64,000 nucleotides of DNA from Shewanella carassii. GTDB lineage: Bacteria > Pseudomonadota > Gammaproteobacteria > Enterobacterales > Shewanellaceae. Below, one piece after another: positions 17,744-27,822 of this stretch (its first letter is position 1; every line of letters starts with the position of its first letter). The notes beneath the pieces were generated by a model, which was not told the DNA's origin, ran no database searches, and saw nothing but the letters and a program-made list of their open reading frames with translations. The stretch lies in contig NZ_NGVS01000008.1 in NCBI RefSeq assembly GCF_002777975.1, positions 1 to 64,000 of the forward strand, written 5' to 3'. The position numbers and the translations under genes are program-made.

Positions 17744-18997
17744 ATGCTGAAGAAAAGTATGAACATTGCCGACTATGATCCTGAGCTGTTCAAGGCGATT
17801 GAGGATGAAACTCGTCGTCAGGAAGAGCACATTGAGCTGATCGCCTCCGAAAACTACACCAGCCCCAGAGTCATGGAAGCCCAGGGCTCACAACTGACCA
17901 ACAAGTATGCCGAAGGTTATCCTGGCAAGCGTTATTACGGTGGTTGTGAGTATGTCGATGTGGTGGAGACTCTGGCAATTGAGCGTGCCAAGCAGCTGTT
18001 TGGCGCCACTTACGCCAACGTTCAGCCACACTCAGGTTCACAGGCCAACAGCGCGGTTTATATGGCGTTGCTGCAACCCGGCGATACCGTACTGGGGATG
18101 AACCTGGCTCACGGTGGTCACCTGACCCACGGCTCTCCGGTTAACTTTTCCGGCAAGCTGTACAACATCATCCCTTACGGTATCGATGAGTCTGGCAAGA
18201 TTGATTACAGCGAACTCGAAACGTTGGCGCTGGAACACAAGCCCAAGATGATCATCGGCGGCTTCTCGGCCTACTCAGGCATAGTTGACTGGGCCAAGCT
18301 GCGCGAAATCGCTGACAAAATTGGCGCTTACCTGTTTGTCGATATGGCACACGTAGCTGGTCTTATCGCTGCCGGTGTTTATCCTAACCCTGTGCCGCAT
18401 GCCCACGTGGTGACGTCGACCACTCACAAGACACTGGCCGGTCCCCGCGGCGGTGTGATTCTGTCGGCTGCCGACGATGAAGATCTGTACAAGAAGCTGA
18501 ACTCCGCGGTATTCCCGGGCGGTCAGGGTGGTCCTCTGATGCACGTTATCGCCGGTAAAGCCGTGGCCTTCAAAGAAGCACTGGAGCCGGAATTCAAGAC
18601 CTATCAGCAGCAGGTGGTCAACAACGCCAAGGCCATGGTTGAGGTGTTCCTTGAGCGCGGTTACAAGATAGTTTCCGGCGGTACAGATAACCATCTGATG
18701 CTGGTGGACCTGATTGGCCGTGAGCTGACCGGTAAAGAAGCCGACGCCGCTCTGGGCCGCGCCAATATCACAGTCAACAAGAACTCTGTGCCTAACGACC
18801 CCCGCTCACCCTTTGTGACCTCCGGGGTGCGTATTGGTACTCCGGCCATCACTCGCCGCGGCTTCAAGGAAGCCGAAGCCCGTGAACTGACCGGCTGGAT
18901 CTGTGATGTGCTCGACAATGCTCACGATGACGCCGTTATCGAGCGTGTTAAGGGCCAGGTGCTGGAACTGTGCGCTCGCTTCCCTGTTTACGGTTAA
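17744..18997 (+). CDS. glyA: Serine hydroxymethyltransferase
   Basis: Interconverts serine and glycine with transfer of a one-carbon unit to tetrahydrofolate; PLP-dependent and cytoplasmic. The 417-residue length is exactly that of the bacterial family. The PLP lysine lies in [15 protein letters not shown], and the N-terminal [11 protein letters not shown] and PHSGSQAN motifs are intact. The ATG follows CTGGAG. It starts a plus-strand block leading to nrdR and the riboflavin genes, but a strong terminator after it suggests separate transcription. I found no glycine riboswitch upstream. Confidence 0.97.
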   Translation: MLKKSMNIADYDPELFKAIEDETRRQEEHIELIASENYTSPRVMEAQGSQLTNKYAEGYPGKRYYGGCEYVDVVETLAIERAKQLFGATYANVQPHSGSQANSAVYMALLQPGDTVLGMNLAHGGHLTHGSPVNFSGKLYNIIPYGIDESGKIDYSELETLALEHKPKMIIGGFSAYSGIVDWAKLREIADKIGAYLFVDMAHVAGLIAAGVYPNPVPHAHVVTSTTHKTLAGPRGGVILSAADDEDLYKKLNSAVFPGGQGGPLMHVIAGKAVAFKEALEPEFKTYQQQVVNNAKAMVEVFLERGYKIVSGGTDNHLMLVDLIGRELTGKEADAALGRANITVNKNSVPNDPRSPFVTSGVRIGTPAITRRGFKEAEARELTGWICDVLDNAHDDAVIERVKGQVLELCARFPVYG

Positions 18998-19025
18998 CCT
19001 TTTCAAGGGAATAGGATAAACTTCG

Positions 19026-19053
19026 ATGGCCGCTGAATTCAGCGGCCATTTTT
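19026..19053 (+). terminator. Terminator of glyA
   Basis: A perfect 24-base palindrome (ATGGCCGCTGAA and its complement, with almost no loop) followed by TTTTTA, 30 bases past the glyA stop. Confidence 0.85.
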
Positions 19054-19106
19054 ATTTCTGCCATTTCGCAGCAGCTGCTGCCGGCAACTGAGCACCAGGA
19101 GGCATA

Positions 19107-19559
19107 ATGCATTGTCCATTTTGCAGCGCGACGGATACCAAGGTGATAGATTCCAGGCTGGTGGCAGACGGTCATCAGGTGCGCCGTCGCCGGGAATGTA
19201 CTCTGTGTCATGAACGCTTTACTACCTTTGAAGGTGCCGAGCTTGTCATGCCCAGAGTGATCAAGCGCGATGGCAGCAGGCAGCCGTTCGATGAGGACAA
19301 GCTGCGCGGCGGTATGCTGCGCGCCGCCGAGAAACGTCCGGTTTCCATGGATAAGATTGAAGAGGCGATCAGCAAGATCAAGTCTACCCTCAGAGCCACA
19401 GGCGAGCGGGAAGTGACCTCGGAAATGATCGGCAACCTGATGATGGATCATCTTATCGAGCTGGATAAGGTGGCCTATATTCGCTTTGCCTCCGTGTATC
19501 GTGCCTTTGAAGATGTGTCAGAGTTTGGTGAAGCGATTGCCAAGCTGGAGAAAAAATAG
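19107..19559 (+). CDS. nrdR: Transcriptional repressor NrdR
   Basis: Represses ribonucleotide reductase genes according to ATP/dATP bound in its cone domain. The 150-residue protein has the zinc ribbon CPFC..CTLC (residues 3-34) with the basic RRRREC stretch, then an ATP-cone domain (about 49-139). The ATG follows AGGAGG. It is the usual first gene before ribD in gammaproteobacteria. Confidence 0.96.
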   Translation: MHCPFCSATDTKVIDSRLVADGHQVRRRRECTLCHERFTTFEGAELVMPRVIKRDGSRQPFDEDKLRGGMLRAAEKRPVSMDKIEEAISKIKSTLRATGEREVTSEMIGNLMMDHLIELDKVAYIRFASVYRAFEDVSEFGEAIAKLEKK

Positions 19560-19599
19560 GCTGCCAGTCACAGCCAACTGTTAAGTAACGGAAACCCCC

Positions 19600-20724
19600 A
19601 TGTGGTCCAATACTGATATCGCCATGATGAGCCGCGCCATAATGCTGGCTCGCCGTGGCTGCTATACAACCCGTCCCAACCCCAATGTCGGCTGCGTCAT
19701 CATAGATGCCGATGGCAAGATTGTCGGTGAAGGCTGGCATCAGCGTGCCGGCGAGCCCCATGCCGAAGTACATGCTCTGAAAATGGCCGCTGATAAGGCC
19801 CGCGGCGCTACCGCCTATGTCACCCTCGAACCCTGCAGTCATTATGGTCGCACGCCGCCCTGTGCCGAAGCCTTAATTAAACATGGCCTCAAGCGGGTGG
19901 TGGTGGCTATGACAGATCCCAACCCTCAGGTGGCCGGCCGAGGTATCGGCATGTTGCAGGAGGCCGGGGTTCAGGTGCAGAGTGGTCTCTTGGCTGAGCA
20001 GGCCAGAGCGTTGAATCCGGGCTTTTTATCGCGAATGGAGCGAAATCGCCCCTGGGTCACCCTCAAGCTGGCGGCGAGTCTCGATGGCAAGACGGCGTTG
20101 GCCAACGGCGAGTCCAAGTGGATAACCGGCCCCGAGGCGCGCCGCGACGTGCAAAGGCTCAGGGCCCGTAGCTGCGCTCTGCTCACCGGCATTGAAACCG
20201 TATTGGCCGATGACCCTTCCTTGAATGTCCGGCACGCTGAGCTTGGCAGCCTGGGTGAAACCCTGAGTGAGCAGGAGCTTATTCAACCGCTGCGGGTGAT
20301 ACTCGACAGCAACTGCCGTATGCCGCTCGATGCCAGGTTATTGAAGATTGTCAGCCCGGTACTCTTGGTCAGCTGCCGCCCCTATGAGGATGAGTTCCTA
20401 GCCGCTTTGCCGCCTTATGTCACCACTTTGGTGTTGGCCGGTGAAGACAACAGAGTCGATATCGCGGCGCTGCTGCAACACCTGAGCCAGAGCTGTAATG
20501 CGGTGTTGGTCGAGGCCGGGGCAACGCTTTGCGGCGCCTTTATTAGTGCCGGACTGGCCGATGAACTGCTGCTCTACCAAGCCCCGAAACTGCTTGGCGC
20601 CGCTGGCCGAAACCTGCTGGCCTTGCCAAACTATCAACAGATAGCCGATACCCCGGCGATACGGGTAACTGACCAACGTAAGCTGGGCAATGATACCCGG
20701 CTTACTCTCAAGATAGGTGATTGA
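19600..20724 (+). CDS. ribD: Bifunctional riboflavin deaminase/reductase RibD
   Basis: Performs the second and third steps of riboflavin synthesis: deamination of the pyrimidine and reduction of its ribose side chain. The N-terminal deaminase domain has the zinc motifs PHAEVHAL and LEPCSHYGRTPPC. The reductase domain begins near residue 145 (RPWVTLKLAASLDGKTAL). The 374-residue length is normal. Its stop codon directly abuts the ribE ATG, showing tight operon packing. Confidence 0.96.
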   Translation: MWSNTDIAMMSRAIMLARRGCYTTRPNPNVGCVIIDADGKIVGEGWHQRAGEPHAEVHALKMAADKARGATAYVTLEPCSHYGRTPPCAEALIKHGLKRVVVAMTDPNPQVAGRGIGMLQEAGVQVQSGLLAEQARALNPGFLSRMERNRPWVTLKLAASLDGKTALANGESKWITGPEARRDVQRLRARSCALLTGIETVLADDPSLNVRHAELGSLGETLSEQELIQPLRVILDSNCRMPLDARLLKIVSPVLLVSCRPYEDEFLAALPPYVTTLVLAGEDNRVDIAALLQHLSQSCNAVLVEAGATLCGAFISAGLADELLLYQAPKLLGAAGRNLLALPNYQQIADTPAIRVTDQRKLGNDTRLTLKIGD

Positions 20725-21381
20725 ATGTTTACCGGAATAATTGAAGCTGTCGGTACAATACGGGCCCTAGAGCGCCGTGGTGATGATATTCGTCTGACGG
20801 TGGCCAGCGGCAAGCTGGACCTTGGCGATGTCCAATTGGGTGACAGCATTGCCACCAACGGTGTGTGTCTGACCGTGGTTGAACGCCTGGCGGATGGTTA
20901 TGTGGCCGATATTTCGGCTGAAACCGTTAGCCTCACCGGCTTTGACCGCTACAGTGTCGGCACCAAAGTCAACCTGGAAAAGGCGGTCACGCCAAGCACC
21001 CGTTTGGGTGGGCACTTGGTCAGTGGCCATGTGGATGGTATGGCGCGGGTCATCAGCGTGACCCCAAGGGGCAAGGCGCTGGAGTTTTGGCTCGAGGCAC
21101 CTGCTGAGCTTGCCCGTTACATTGCCCATAAAGGGTCCATTACCATAGATGGCGTTAGCCTCACGGTCAACGAAGTCGATGGCCGCAATTTCCGTCTCAC
21201 CATAGTGCCCCATACCGCCAGCGAAACCACTTTGCTTGATCTGCGTCCCGGAGTTCAGGTGAATCTGGAGGTGGATCAGATAGCCCGCTATCTTGAACGT
21301 CTGATGCAGCACAAAGAGGAAGGACAGCCGAGCGAAGGCGTGACCCTGGCCATGCTCGCCAAGGCTGGTTTCATGCGCTAG
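20725..21381 (+). CDS. ribE: Riboflavin synthase, alpha subunit
   Basis: Dismutates two molecules of 6,7-dimethyl-8-ribityllumazine to riboflavin. The 218-residue protein has the family's two tandem lumazine-binding domains; the N-terminal MFTGIIEAVG and the repeated GDSIATNGVCLTV / GSITIDGVSLTVN motifs show this. It is called ribC in some genomes. It starts on the base after the ribD stop. Confidence 0.95.
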   Translation: MFTGIIEAVGTIRALERRGDDIRLTVASGKLDLGDVQLGDSIATNGVCLTVVERLADGYVADISAETVSLTGFDRYSVGTKVNLEKAVTPSTRLGGHLVSGHVDGMARVISVTPRGKALEFWLEAPAELARYIAHKGSITIDGVSLTVNEVDGRNFRLTIVPHTASETTLLDLRPGVQVNLEVDQIARYLERLMQHKEEGQPSEGVTLAMLAKAGFMR

Positions 21382-21462
21382 ATGTGCGCCAGCCCACTGG
21401 TTATCGTGCGCTAACAGGTTAGAATTCATTGATTTCACAGAGTAATAAATAAAGGTCTTACA

Positions 21463-22569
21463 ATGGCGCTACACAGTATCGAAGAGATCATCGAGGATAT
21501 TCGTCAGGGTAAAATGGTTATCCTGATGGACGATGAGGACAGGGAAAATGAGGGCGACCTCATTATGGCGGCGGAGAAAGTCACCCCGGAAGCGATCAAC
21601 TTCATGGCTCGCTATGGTCGCGGTCTCATTTGTCAGACGATGAGCAAGGCTCGTTGCCAGCAGTTGAATCTGCCCTTGATGGTCAGCAACAATAACGCCC
21701 AATTCTCAACCAACTTCACCGTCTCTATCGAGGCCGCTGAAGGGGTAACCACAGGCATTAGTGCCCATGACCGCGCGGTGACAGTGCAGGCGGCGGTGGC
21801 AAAAAATGCCAAGCCTTCCGACATAGTTCAGCCCGGACACATTTTTCCGCTGATGGCTCAGGATGGCGGAGTATTGGTGCGCGCCGGTCATACCGAAGCC
21901 GGTTGCGATCTGGCGCGTCTGGCCGGTTTGGAACCTTCGGCTGTGATCGTGGAGATCCTCAATGAGGATGGCACCATGGCGCGCCGTCCAGATCTGGAAG
22001 TGTTCGCCAAGGAGCACGGCGTTAAGATGGGCACCATTGCCGATCTGATCAACTACCGTAATAACACAGAAACCACAGTGGTACGTGAGGCCAAGTGCAA
22101 GCTGCCTACCCGTTTCGGCGAGTTTGAGCTGCACACCTTCCGCGACACCATAGACAATCAACTGCACTTTGCCATGGTTAAGGGCGAGATTGTCGACAAT
22201 ATCCTGGTGCGGGTGCACCTGCAAAACACCATTAATGACCTGCTGTTTTCTGAGCGCGATGAAGTGCGCAGCTGGCCGCTGGAGCAAGCCATGGCGCGAA
22301 TCGCGACCGATGGTGGTGTGCTGTTACTGCTAGGTAATCAGGAGCCGAACGAGAGCATTATTGCCAAGCTCAAGGCTTTTGAGGCCGAAGACAAGGGTGA
22401 AGTGCCGGTAACTGCCAAATGGCAGGGAACCTCCCAACGGGTTGGCGTAGGCTCACAAATTCTGGCGACGCTTGGCGTCAACAGAATGCGCCTACTCAGC
22501 TCGCCCAAGCGTTATCACTCTTTGGGTGGTTTTGGCCTAGAAGTCACTGAGTACATTCCCGGCGAATGA
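21463..22569 (+). CDS. ribBX: RibBX: DHBP synthase fused to an inactive GTP cyclohydrolase II-like domain
   Basis: The N-terminal half is 3,4-dihydroxy-2-butanone 4-phosphate synthase, with [12 protein letters not shown] (metal and catalytic acids), SAHDRAVTV and [14 protein letters not shown] intact. The C-terminal half aligns with GTP cyclohydrolase II but lacks the zinc-binding Cys-x10-Cys-x-Cys motif. The matching segment, [19 protein letters not shown], has no cysteine. So only the DHBP synthase activity is expected, and the GTP cyclohydrolase step must come from a ribA gene elsewhere. This is the 'RibBX' form described from Shewanella (knowledge). It is often annotated ribBA, which would be misleading here. 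Confidence 0.92.
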   Translation: MALHSIEEIIEDIRQGKMVILMDDEDRENEGDLIMAAEKVTPEAINFMARYGRGLICQTMSKARCQQLNLPLMVSNNNAQFSTNFTVSIEAAEGVTTGISAHDRAVTVQAAVAKNAKPSDIVQPGHIFPLMAQDGGVLVRAGHTEAGCDLARLAGLEPSAVIVEILNEDGTMARRPDLEVFAKEHGVKMGTIADLINYRNNTETTVVREAKCKLPTRFGEFELHTFRDTIDNQLHFAMVKGEIVDNILVRVHLQNTINDLLFSERDEVRSWPLEQAMARIATDGGVLLLLGNQEPNESIIAKLKAFEAEDKGEVPVTAKWQGTSQRVGVGSQILATLGVNRMRLLSSPKRYHSLGGFGLEVTEYIPGE

Positions 22570-22688
22570 GCCGACCAAATTAATTAACCATTTCCGAATA
22601 ATTGCATAGGGCGGAGGGGTAAATTGCGTGCTATCATAGCGCCACTTTTTGCCCCCGGCCGGGTGCTTTAGCTAAGTTAGGTAAGATA

Positions 22689-23165
22689 ATGAACATAGTT
22701 CAAGGTAATATCGAAGCAAAAAACGCCAAAGTCGCGATCGTTGTATCCCGTTTCAACAGCTTTGTGGTTGAAAGTCTGCTGGAGGGTGCCGTAGACACTC
22801 TTAAGCGCTTCGGTCAGCTAAGTGACGACAACATCACTGTGGTACGCGTACCTGGTGCTTTCGAGCTGCCTTTGGCCGCCCGTCGTGTTGCCGCCAGTGG
22901 CAAATTCGACGGTATCATCGCCCTGGGGGCAGTGATCCGTGGTGGTACACCACACTTTGATTTCGTTGCAGGTGAATGCAACAAGGGCCTGGCTCAAGTG
23001 GGTCTGGAATTCGATATCCCGGTATCTTTCGGGGTATTGACCACAGACACTATCGAGCAGGCCATTGAGCGTTCCGGCACCAAAGCTGGCAACAAAGGCG
23101 GTGAAGCTGCCCTGGGTCTGCTGGAAATGGTGAACGTGCTGCAACAACTTGAGCAACAGCTGTAA
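22689..23165 (+). CDS. ribH: 6,7-dimethyl-8-ribityllumazine synthase
   Basis: Condenses the DHBP synthase product with the RibD product to form the substrate of RibE. The 158-residue subunit has [21 protein letters not shown] and the phosphate-binding [14 protein letters not shown] with the catalytic His; it normally forms a 60-mer shell. A 119-base gap after ribBX holds a TATCAT-type -10 box near 22632, so a local promoter is possible. No FMN riboswitch sequence is visible there. Confidence 0.96.
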   Translation: MNIVQGNIEAKNAKVAIVVSRFNSFVVESLLEGAVDTLKRFGQLSDDNITVVRVPGAFELPLAARRVAASGKFDGIIALGAVIRGGTPHFDFVAGECNKGLAQVGLEFDIPVSFGVLTTDTIEQAIERSGTKAGNKGGEAALGLLEMVNVLQQLEQQL

Positions 23166-23178
23166 TACAGGAAAAAGC

Positions 23179-23586
23179 ATGAAGCCTTCAGAGCGCCGCA
23201 GAGCCCGCCGTTTAGCGGTTCAAGCCATCTATTCATGGCAACTGAGCGGGAACAATATTGCCGATGTGGAGCACGAGTTTCTGACCGAGCAAAACATAGA
23301 CGGCGTGGATGTCGCCTACTTCCGTGAACTGTTCACCGGAGCGACAACCAAAAAGGCTCAACTGGACGAGTTAATTGCCCCCCATCTGGATCAACGTCCC
23401 ATGGAAGAGGTTGATCCCGTAGAAAAGGCTATTTTGCGTTTGGCGGCTTACGAGCTGACTTTCCGCAAGGATACGCCTTACAAAGTGGTGATCAACGAGG
23501 CTATCGAGTTGGCCAAGGCGTTCGGCGCCGAGGACAGCCACAAGTTTGTCAATGGCATATTGGACAAACTGGTAGCTCGTCGCTAA
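23179..23586 (+). CDS. nusB: Transcription antitermination factor NusB
   Basis: Binds boxA RNA with ribosomal protein S10 to prevent early termination in rRNA operons. The protein [20 protein letters not shown]... is 135 residues, the normal length. I chose the ATG at 23179 because it follows ACAGGAAA and because ten extra upstream codons would overlap the end of ribH. It lies 13 bases after ribH, the arrangement conserved across proteobacteria. Confidence 0.95.
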   Translation: MKPSERRRARRLAVQAIYSWQLSGNNIADVEHEFLTEQNIDGVDVAYFRELFTGATTKKAQLDELIAPHLDQRPMEEVDPVEKAILRLAAYELTFRKDTPYKVVINEAIELAKAFGAEDSHKFVNGILDKLVARR

Positions 23587-23605
23587 ACCAGAAAGAAATT
23601 AGATA

Positions 23606-23632
23606 AACGGTATCGTCAGATACCGTTTTTTT
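23606..23632 (+). terminator. Terminator between nusB and thiL
   Basis: AACGGTATC pairs with GATACCGTT over a four-base loop and is followed by seven T. It would partly separate the riboflavin/nusB transcript from thiL-pgpA. Confidence 0.88.
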
Positions 23633-23660
23633 CATTGGAAAACCGGGAGGCTACCTAGCT

Positions 23661-24632
23661 GTGGCCAAGTCAACAGTGAAAGAATTTCAACTTATCGAAC
23701 GCTATTTTCACGGCCGTGGCCAAGCGCGCAAAGATGTCCGCCTCGGCATAGGTGATGATTGTGCCCTGGTGCAACCCGCCGAACACAAATCCATTGCCAT
23801 CTCCTGCGATACCCTGGTGGAAAATGTCCACTTCTTGCCGGACATGCCGGCTCAGGCACTCGGTTATAAGGCGTTGGCGGTCAATCTGTCCGATCTCGCC
23901 GCCATGGGGGCCGAGCCTGCATGGATGACCCTGGCGCTGACCATGCCCAGTGTCGATGAAACCTGGCTGGAGCAATTCAGTGCAGGTTTGTTTGAAGCGG
24001 CTGATTACTACGGTATTTCCCTGGTCGGAGGCGACACCACCCGCGGCCCAAAGGCCATCAATATCACGGTTCATGGCCAAGTGCCGGAAGGTAAGGCGCT
24101 CACCCGTAGCGGCGCCCGCGCCGGTGATTGGATTTATGTCACAGGTTCTCTGGGGGACTCAGCCTTGGGGCTGGATATCATCCGCGGTGAATTGAAGGCG
24201 AGGGCCGAGCACAAGGAATATCTGGTTAACCGCCACTATCATCCCAGCCCTAGAGTCTTGGCCGGTCAATCCCTGAGAGGCTTGGCATCGAGCGCCATAG
24301 ATCTCTCAGATGGCTTGCTGTCGGATATCAAGCATATCCTCAAGGCATCGGCCGTCGGGGCGGTTATCGAAGTGGATAAGCTGCCGCTGTCCCAGGCGAT
24401 GAAAGATACAGTCACAGCGGATGCGGCACTCGACTATGCCCTTTGTGGCGGCGAAGACTATGAGCTGCTGTTCACTGTGCCGGAAGCGCAGCGCGGCGCG
24501 CTGGAAACCGCCTTGGGCCATGCCGGAGTCAAGTTTTATCTGGTTGGTCAGATAATGGCCGGCAATCAACTCAGGCTGCAATATCATGGTGAGGTATTCG
24601 AGCCGCAACAGACAGGATTTGAGCATTTTTAA
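23661..24632 (+). CDS. thiL: Thiamine-phosphate kinase
   Basis: Phosphorylates thiamine monophosphate to thiamine diphosphate, the last step of the pathway. The 323-residue AIR-synthase/SelD-fold protein has the Mg-ATP motif GIGDDCALV, then DLAAMGAEP, LVGGDTTRG and a C-terminal CGGEDYELLF. Translation starts at GTG 23661, ten bases after GGGAGG; no better ATG exists. The pgpA start codon follows its stop directly. Confidence 0.95.
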   Translation: MAKSTVKEFQLIERYFHGRGQARKDVRLGIGDDCALVQPAEHKSIAISCDTLVENVHFLPDMPAQALGYKALAVNLSDLAAMGAEPAWMTLALTMPSVDETWLEQFSAGLFEAADYYGISLVGGDTTRGPKAINITVHGQVPEGKALTRSGARAGDWIYVTGSLGDSALGLDIIRGELKARAEHKEYLVNRHYHPSPRVLAGQSLRGLASSAIDLSDGLLSDIKHILKASAVGAVIEVDKLPLSQAMKDTVTADAALDYALCGGEDYELLFTVPEAQRGALETALGHAGVKFYLVGQIMAGNQLRLQYHGEVFEPQQTGFEHF

Positions 24633-25127
24633 ATGAAGTGGTTTGCTCATGACGAGGCGCTCGCAAGGGTCAGCCTCAAGAATCCGGTGCATTTTCTGGC
24701 ACTCGGTTTTGGCTCTGGCCTCGCGGCTAAGGCGCCGGGGACTTTTGGAACCTTGGCGGCAGTGCCTGTGTTCCTGTTGTTGTCCCAGTTCAGTTTGGGG
24801 GGGTATCTTGCCGTGACACTGCTGGCCTGTATCGGCGGCATTTATCTGTGCGGCAAGACTTCCAAAGATATGGGGGTGCATGACCACGGCGCTATCGTAT
24901 GGGACGAAGTGGCGGGGTTACTGATCACCATGATTGCCGCACCGGCCGGAGCACTCTGGTTGTTGCTGGGCTTTGTGCTGTTCCGCATTTTCGATATCTT
25001 CAAACCCTGGCCCATTCGGGTGCTGGATGCCAAGGTACATGGCGGTCTTGGCATCATGGCCGATGATATTCTGGCCGGCATCTTCTCAATGTTGTCACTG
25101 CAGGCGATTGTGTGGGCGGTAGGCTGA
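24633..25127 (+). CDS. pgpA: Phosphatidylglycerophosphatase A
   Basis: Removes the phosphate from phosphatidylglycerophosphate to make phosphatidylglycerol, in the inner membrane. The 164-residue protein has several membrane segments and the conserved polar stretches GSGLAAKAPGTFGTL, WDEVAGLLI and DDILAGIFS. It is coupled to thiL with no gap, as in E. coli. Confidence 0.94.
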   Translation: MKWFAHDEALARVSLKNPVHFLALGFGSGLAAKAPGTFGTLAAVPVFLLLSQFSLGGYLAVTLLACIGGIYLCGKTSKDMGVHDHGAIVWDEVAGLLITMIAAPAGALWLLLGFVLFRIFDIFKPWPIRVLDAKVHGGLGIMADDILAGIFSMLSLQAIVWAVG

Positions 25128-25130
25128 AAC

Positions 25131-25180
25131 AGCCTTGAGCCGAAATGTATAAGCCTTGAGCAGAAACGTATAAGCCTTGT
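25131..25180. repeat. 21-bp tandem repeat, about 2.4 copies
   Basis: Units of the form AGCCTTGAGCMGAAAYGTATA lie at 25131-25151 and 25152-25172, with a partial third unit after them. A 19-base match (AAGCCTTGAACCGAAACGT) recurs 4 kb away at 29297-29315, so it is more than a local slip duplication. Confidence 0.6.
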
Positions 25181-25260
25181 GGCGGGTTGCAATCACTTGA
25201 TTCCAGTATTTGATTCCTGCCGTTGACTCAGCATAGTCCGCTAACCCTCATTGAATACCA

Positions 25261-25285
25261 GGCGCCGTCGATTCGGCGCCTTTTT
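25261..25285 (+). terminator. Terminator after pgpA
   Basis: GGCGCCG pairs with CGGCGCC over a six-base loop, then five T. It lies 130 bases past the pgpA stop, beyond the 21-bp repeats. Confidence 0.8.
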
Positions 25286-25404
25286 CCTTGTTACCTCCCT
25301 CTACTCATATCTACCGGCTCGGTTTAAGCCCGTTATTTGAGTGCTTTATGCCTAATCCCCAAAGCCGACTATCCTTAAGCTAAGGGAACCCTCATGGGGG
25401 CAGT

Positions 25405-26850
25405 ATGATAGGTTGGCTAGCCAACGCCTTGTTCCGGCGCTGCGGCTGTGTAGGACTCTTGGCTCTGTTGTGGATCTTGCCTGGCTTAGGTGCAGACCAC
25501 GTCCGGCCAGAATCTTACTCCCCGGCCGCAGCGCCGACCATTACCCTGCTCAGCGTCAAAGGAGCCATAGGACCCGGTGTCAGCGACTATTTGATCCGGG
25601 GTATAGAGAGCGCATCGGATACGCCAAACAGCCAGTTGGTGTTGATCACTCTGGATACCCCCGGCGGTCTGGTGTCCAGTCTGCGGGATATCAACCAAGC
25701 GATTCTCGGTTCCAGGGTGCCGGTTGCCTGCCTGGTCTATCCATCCGGCGCTCGTGCAGCCAGCGCCGGGACTTACATCTTATATGCCTGTCATATCGCC
25801 GCCATGGCGAGTGCCACCAGCCTTGGTGCGGCCACCCCTGTGCAACTGGGCCCGATGGGAAATGAGCCGCAACAGCCTAAGCCGTCAGAGAATGAAGCCG
25901 AAAAACCTGTGGGTGATAGCAATAGTCAAAAACTTGAGCGCAAGCAGCTCAATGATGCCATCGCTTATATTCGGGCGCTGGCGGAATTGCGTCAGCGCAA
26001 TGTCGAGTGGGCCGAGACGGCGGTACGTGACGCGGCAACCCTGACGGCCTCGGAAGCGCTGGAGGCCAATGTTATCGACTATATCGCCGATACGCCGCAG
26101 CAACTCCTGGCCATGCTTGATGGCAAGTCGGTAGCCATGCCTGGTGGTGTTCGGATACTCAATACCGAAAACGCCATAGTGCTGGATCGCAGTCCGGATT
26201 GGCGTGCCCGTTTCATCAATCTGCTCACCAACCCCAATATCGCTTACATCCTGATGTTATTGGGGATCTACGGTTTGCTGCTGGAGTTTTACAGTCCTGG
26301 CGCCATGTTGCCCGGCGTAGTAGGGGGGATCTGTCTGCTGTTGGCCTTGTATGCCTTCCAGCTGCTCCCTATCAGCTATGCCGGTGGCGGTTTATTGCTC
26401 TTGGGAATTATTTTGCTGCTCGCCGAGGCCATGCTACCAAGCTTTGGAATTTTAGGATTCGGTGGCCTGGCCGCCTTCGTGCTGGGGTCGGTATTTTTGG
26501 TGGACAGTGAAGTGGAGGCCTTTCGTATCGCCTGGCCTGTGATAGCCCTGGTCAGCGTCGTGAGCCTGCTGTTTTTCTTGCTACTGCTCAGCTTTGTGTT
26601 CAAGACTCGCAAATTGTCTGGGGTGGCTGGCGCAGAGGGGATGGTAGGGGAATATGCCATAGTGATAGACGGCTTTCCCGGGCGCGGCCGGGTGCACTTT
26701 ATGGGAGAAGATTGGCAAGGTGACAGCGAACAGGCCTTGAGCCCAGGGCAACGGGTGCGGGTTTTGGGGCTTGAGGGGTTAGTACTTAAGCTGGCAGAGG
26801 TGAAAAGCGCTGATATCGAGCCGACTGAAAATCAACGCAGAGGAGACTGA
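25405..26850 (+). CDS. NfeD-type membrane protein with ClpP-like serine protease domain
   Basis: Long-form NfeD (NfeD1b) proteins combine a periplasmic ClpP-class protease with membrane helices and a C-terminal OB-fold. Here an N-terminal signal/anchor (about residues 8-28) is followed by the protease domain. It has LDTPGGL, the nucleophile region [12 protein letters not shown] and the general-base Lys in [10 protein letters not shown]. An acidic Pro/Glu insert lies between them (about 152-176). Four or five membrane helices (about 272-405) and the OB-like tail follow. Its stop is one base before the slipin gene, the classic NfeD-slipin pair; the protease is thought to cut the slipin partner's C-terminus (family knowledge). 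Confidence 0.88.
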   Translation: MIGWLANALFRRCGCVGLLALLWILPGLGADHVRPESYSPAAAPTITLLSVKGAIGPGVSDYLIRGIESASDTPNSQLVLITLDTPGGLVSSLRDINQAILGSRVPVACLVYPSGARAASAGTYILYACHIAAMASATSLGAATPVQLGPMGNEPQQPKPSENEAEKPVGDSNSQKLERKQLNDAIAYIRALAELRQRNVEWAETAVRDAATLTASEALEANVIDYIADTPQQLLAMLDGKSVAMPGGVRILNTENAIVLDRSPDWRARFINLLTNPNIAYILMLLGIYGLLLEFYSPGAMLPGVVGGICLLLALYAFQLLPISYAGGGLLLLGIILLLAEAMLPSFGILGFGGLAAFVLGSVFLVDSEVEAFRIAWPVIALVSVVSLLFFLLLLSFVFKTRKLSGVAGAEGMVGEYAIVIDGFPGRGRVHFMGEDWQGDSEQALSPGQRVRVLGLEGLVLKLAEVKSADIEPTENQRRGD

Positions 26851-26851
26851 C

Positions 26852-27646
26852 ATGGGTGAAGCTATCAGCGGTAGTTTGAATATTTCCTTTGGGGTGTTGT
26901 TGGTGCTGTTTGCAGCCTTGCTTATCAGCATGTTCCGCATCCTCAGGGAGTATGAACGTGGGGTGATTTTCTTTCTCGGGCGTTTTTATCGGGTCAAGGG
27001 ACCAGGGCTTATCATACTGATCCCTGTGGTGCAGCAGATGGTGCGGGTGGATCTTCGAACCATAGTGATGGATGTTCCCTCTCAGGATGTGATCAGCCGT
27101 GATAATGTCTCGGTGCGGGTCAATGCCGTGCTCTATTTTCGGGTAGTCGACCCGCAAAAGGCGATTATTAATGTGGAGAACTTCCTCGCCGCCACCAGTC
27201 AACTGGCCCAGACTACCCTGAGGTCCGTACTCGGTCAGCATGAGCTGGACGAGATGTTGGCCAATAGGGAGATGCTCAATGCCGACATTCAAAGGATCCT
27301 CGATTCCCACACAGATGCCTGGGGCATCAAGGTGGCCAATGTGGAAATCAAGCATGTGGATCTCAATGAGAGTATGATCCGCGCTATCGCCCGTCAGGCC
27401 GAGGCGGAGCGGGAGCGGCGGGCCAAGGTGATCCATGCTCTGGGGGAGATGGAAGCTTCGGAAAAACTGGTGGAAGCGGCGCAGACGCTGGGGAAAGAAC
27501 CCAATGCCATTATGCTGCGCTATCTGCATACCCTGACCGAAGTGGCGGCAGAAAACAATTCGACTATCCTGTTTCCGCTGCCGCTTGAGTTACTGAGTAA
27601 ATTAAATGGTGCATTTAAAGATTTAACCGAAAAATCAAAAAACTAG
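26852..27646 (+). CDS. Slipin / SPFH (stomatin-like) membrane protein
   Basis: A stomatin homologue that organises membrane microdomains. The 264-residue protein has one N-terminal membrane hairpin (about 12-28), the SPFH/band-7 domain ([18 protein letters not shown] to about 205) and the Glu/Arg-rich helix [15 protein letters not shown]. The ATG follows AGAGGAG and lies directly behind the nfeD-type gene, with which it should form a membrane complex. Confidence 0.9.
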   Translation: MGEAISGSLNISFGVLLVLFAALLISMFRILREYERGVIFFLGRFYRVKGPGLIILIPVVQQMVRVDLRTIVMDVPSQDVISRDNVSVRVNAVLYFRVVDPQKAIINVENFLAATSQLAQTTLRSVLGQHELDEMLANREMLNADIQRILDSHTDAWGIKVANVEIKHVDLNESMIRAIARQAEAERERRAKVIHALGEMEASEKLVEAAQTLGKEPNAIMLRYLHTLTEVAAENNSTILFPLPLELLSKLNGAFKDLTEKSKN

Positions 27647-27822
27647 CCCGAGAGCTGTTTAAAATACCAGCTATTTACAATAGGTTTATATATTGTTACT
27701 TTGAGCAGTTATTGGCGTTTGTGATTTGCTCGGCAGTAGGCCCGCCGAGTCAGTGACTTGAAGTCACCAAGCGCCGATTATCCATAAAAGTGCTAGATAC
27801 TCAGTGTTAAGGAAGACGCGCC

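Noticed and set aside
22570-22688. Possible FMN riboswitch between ribBX and ribH
   Set aside because: The gap is short and lacks the conserved RFN blocks; only a promoter-like -10 box is visible.
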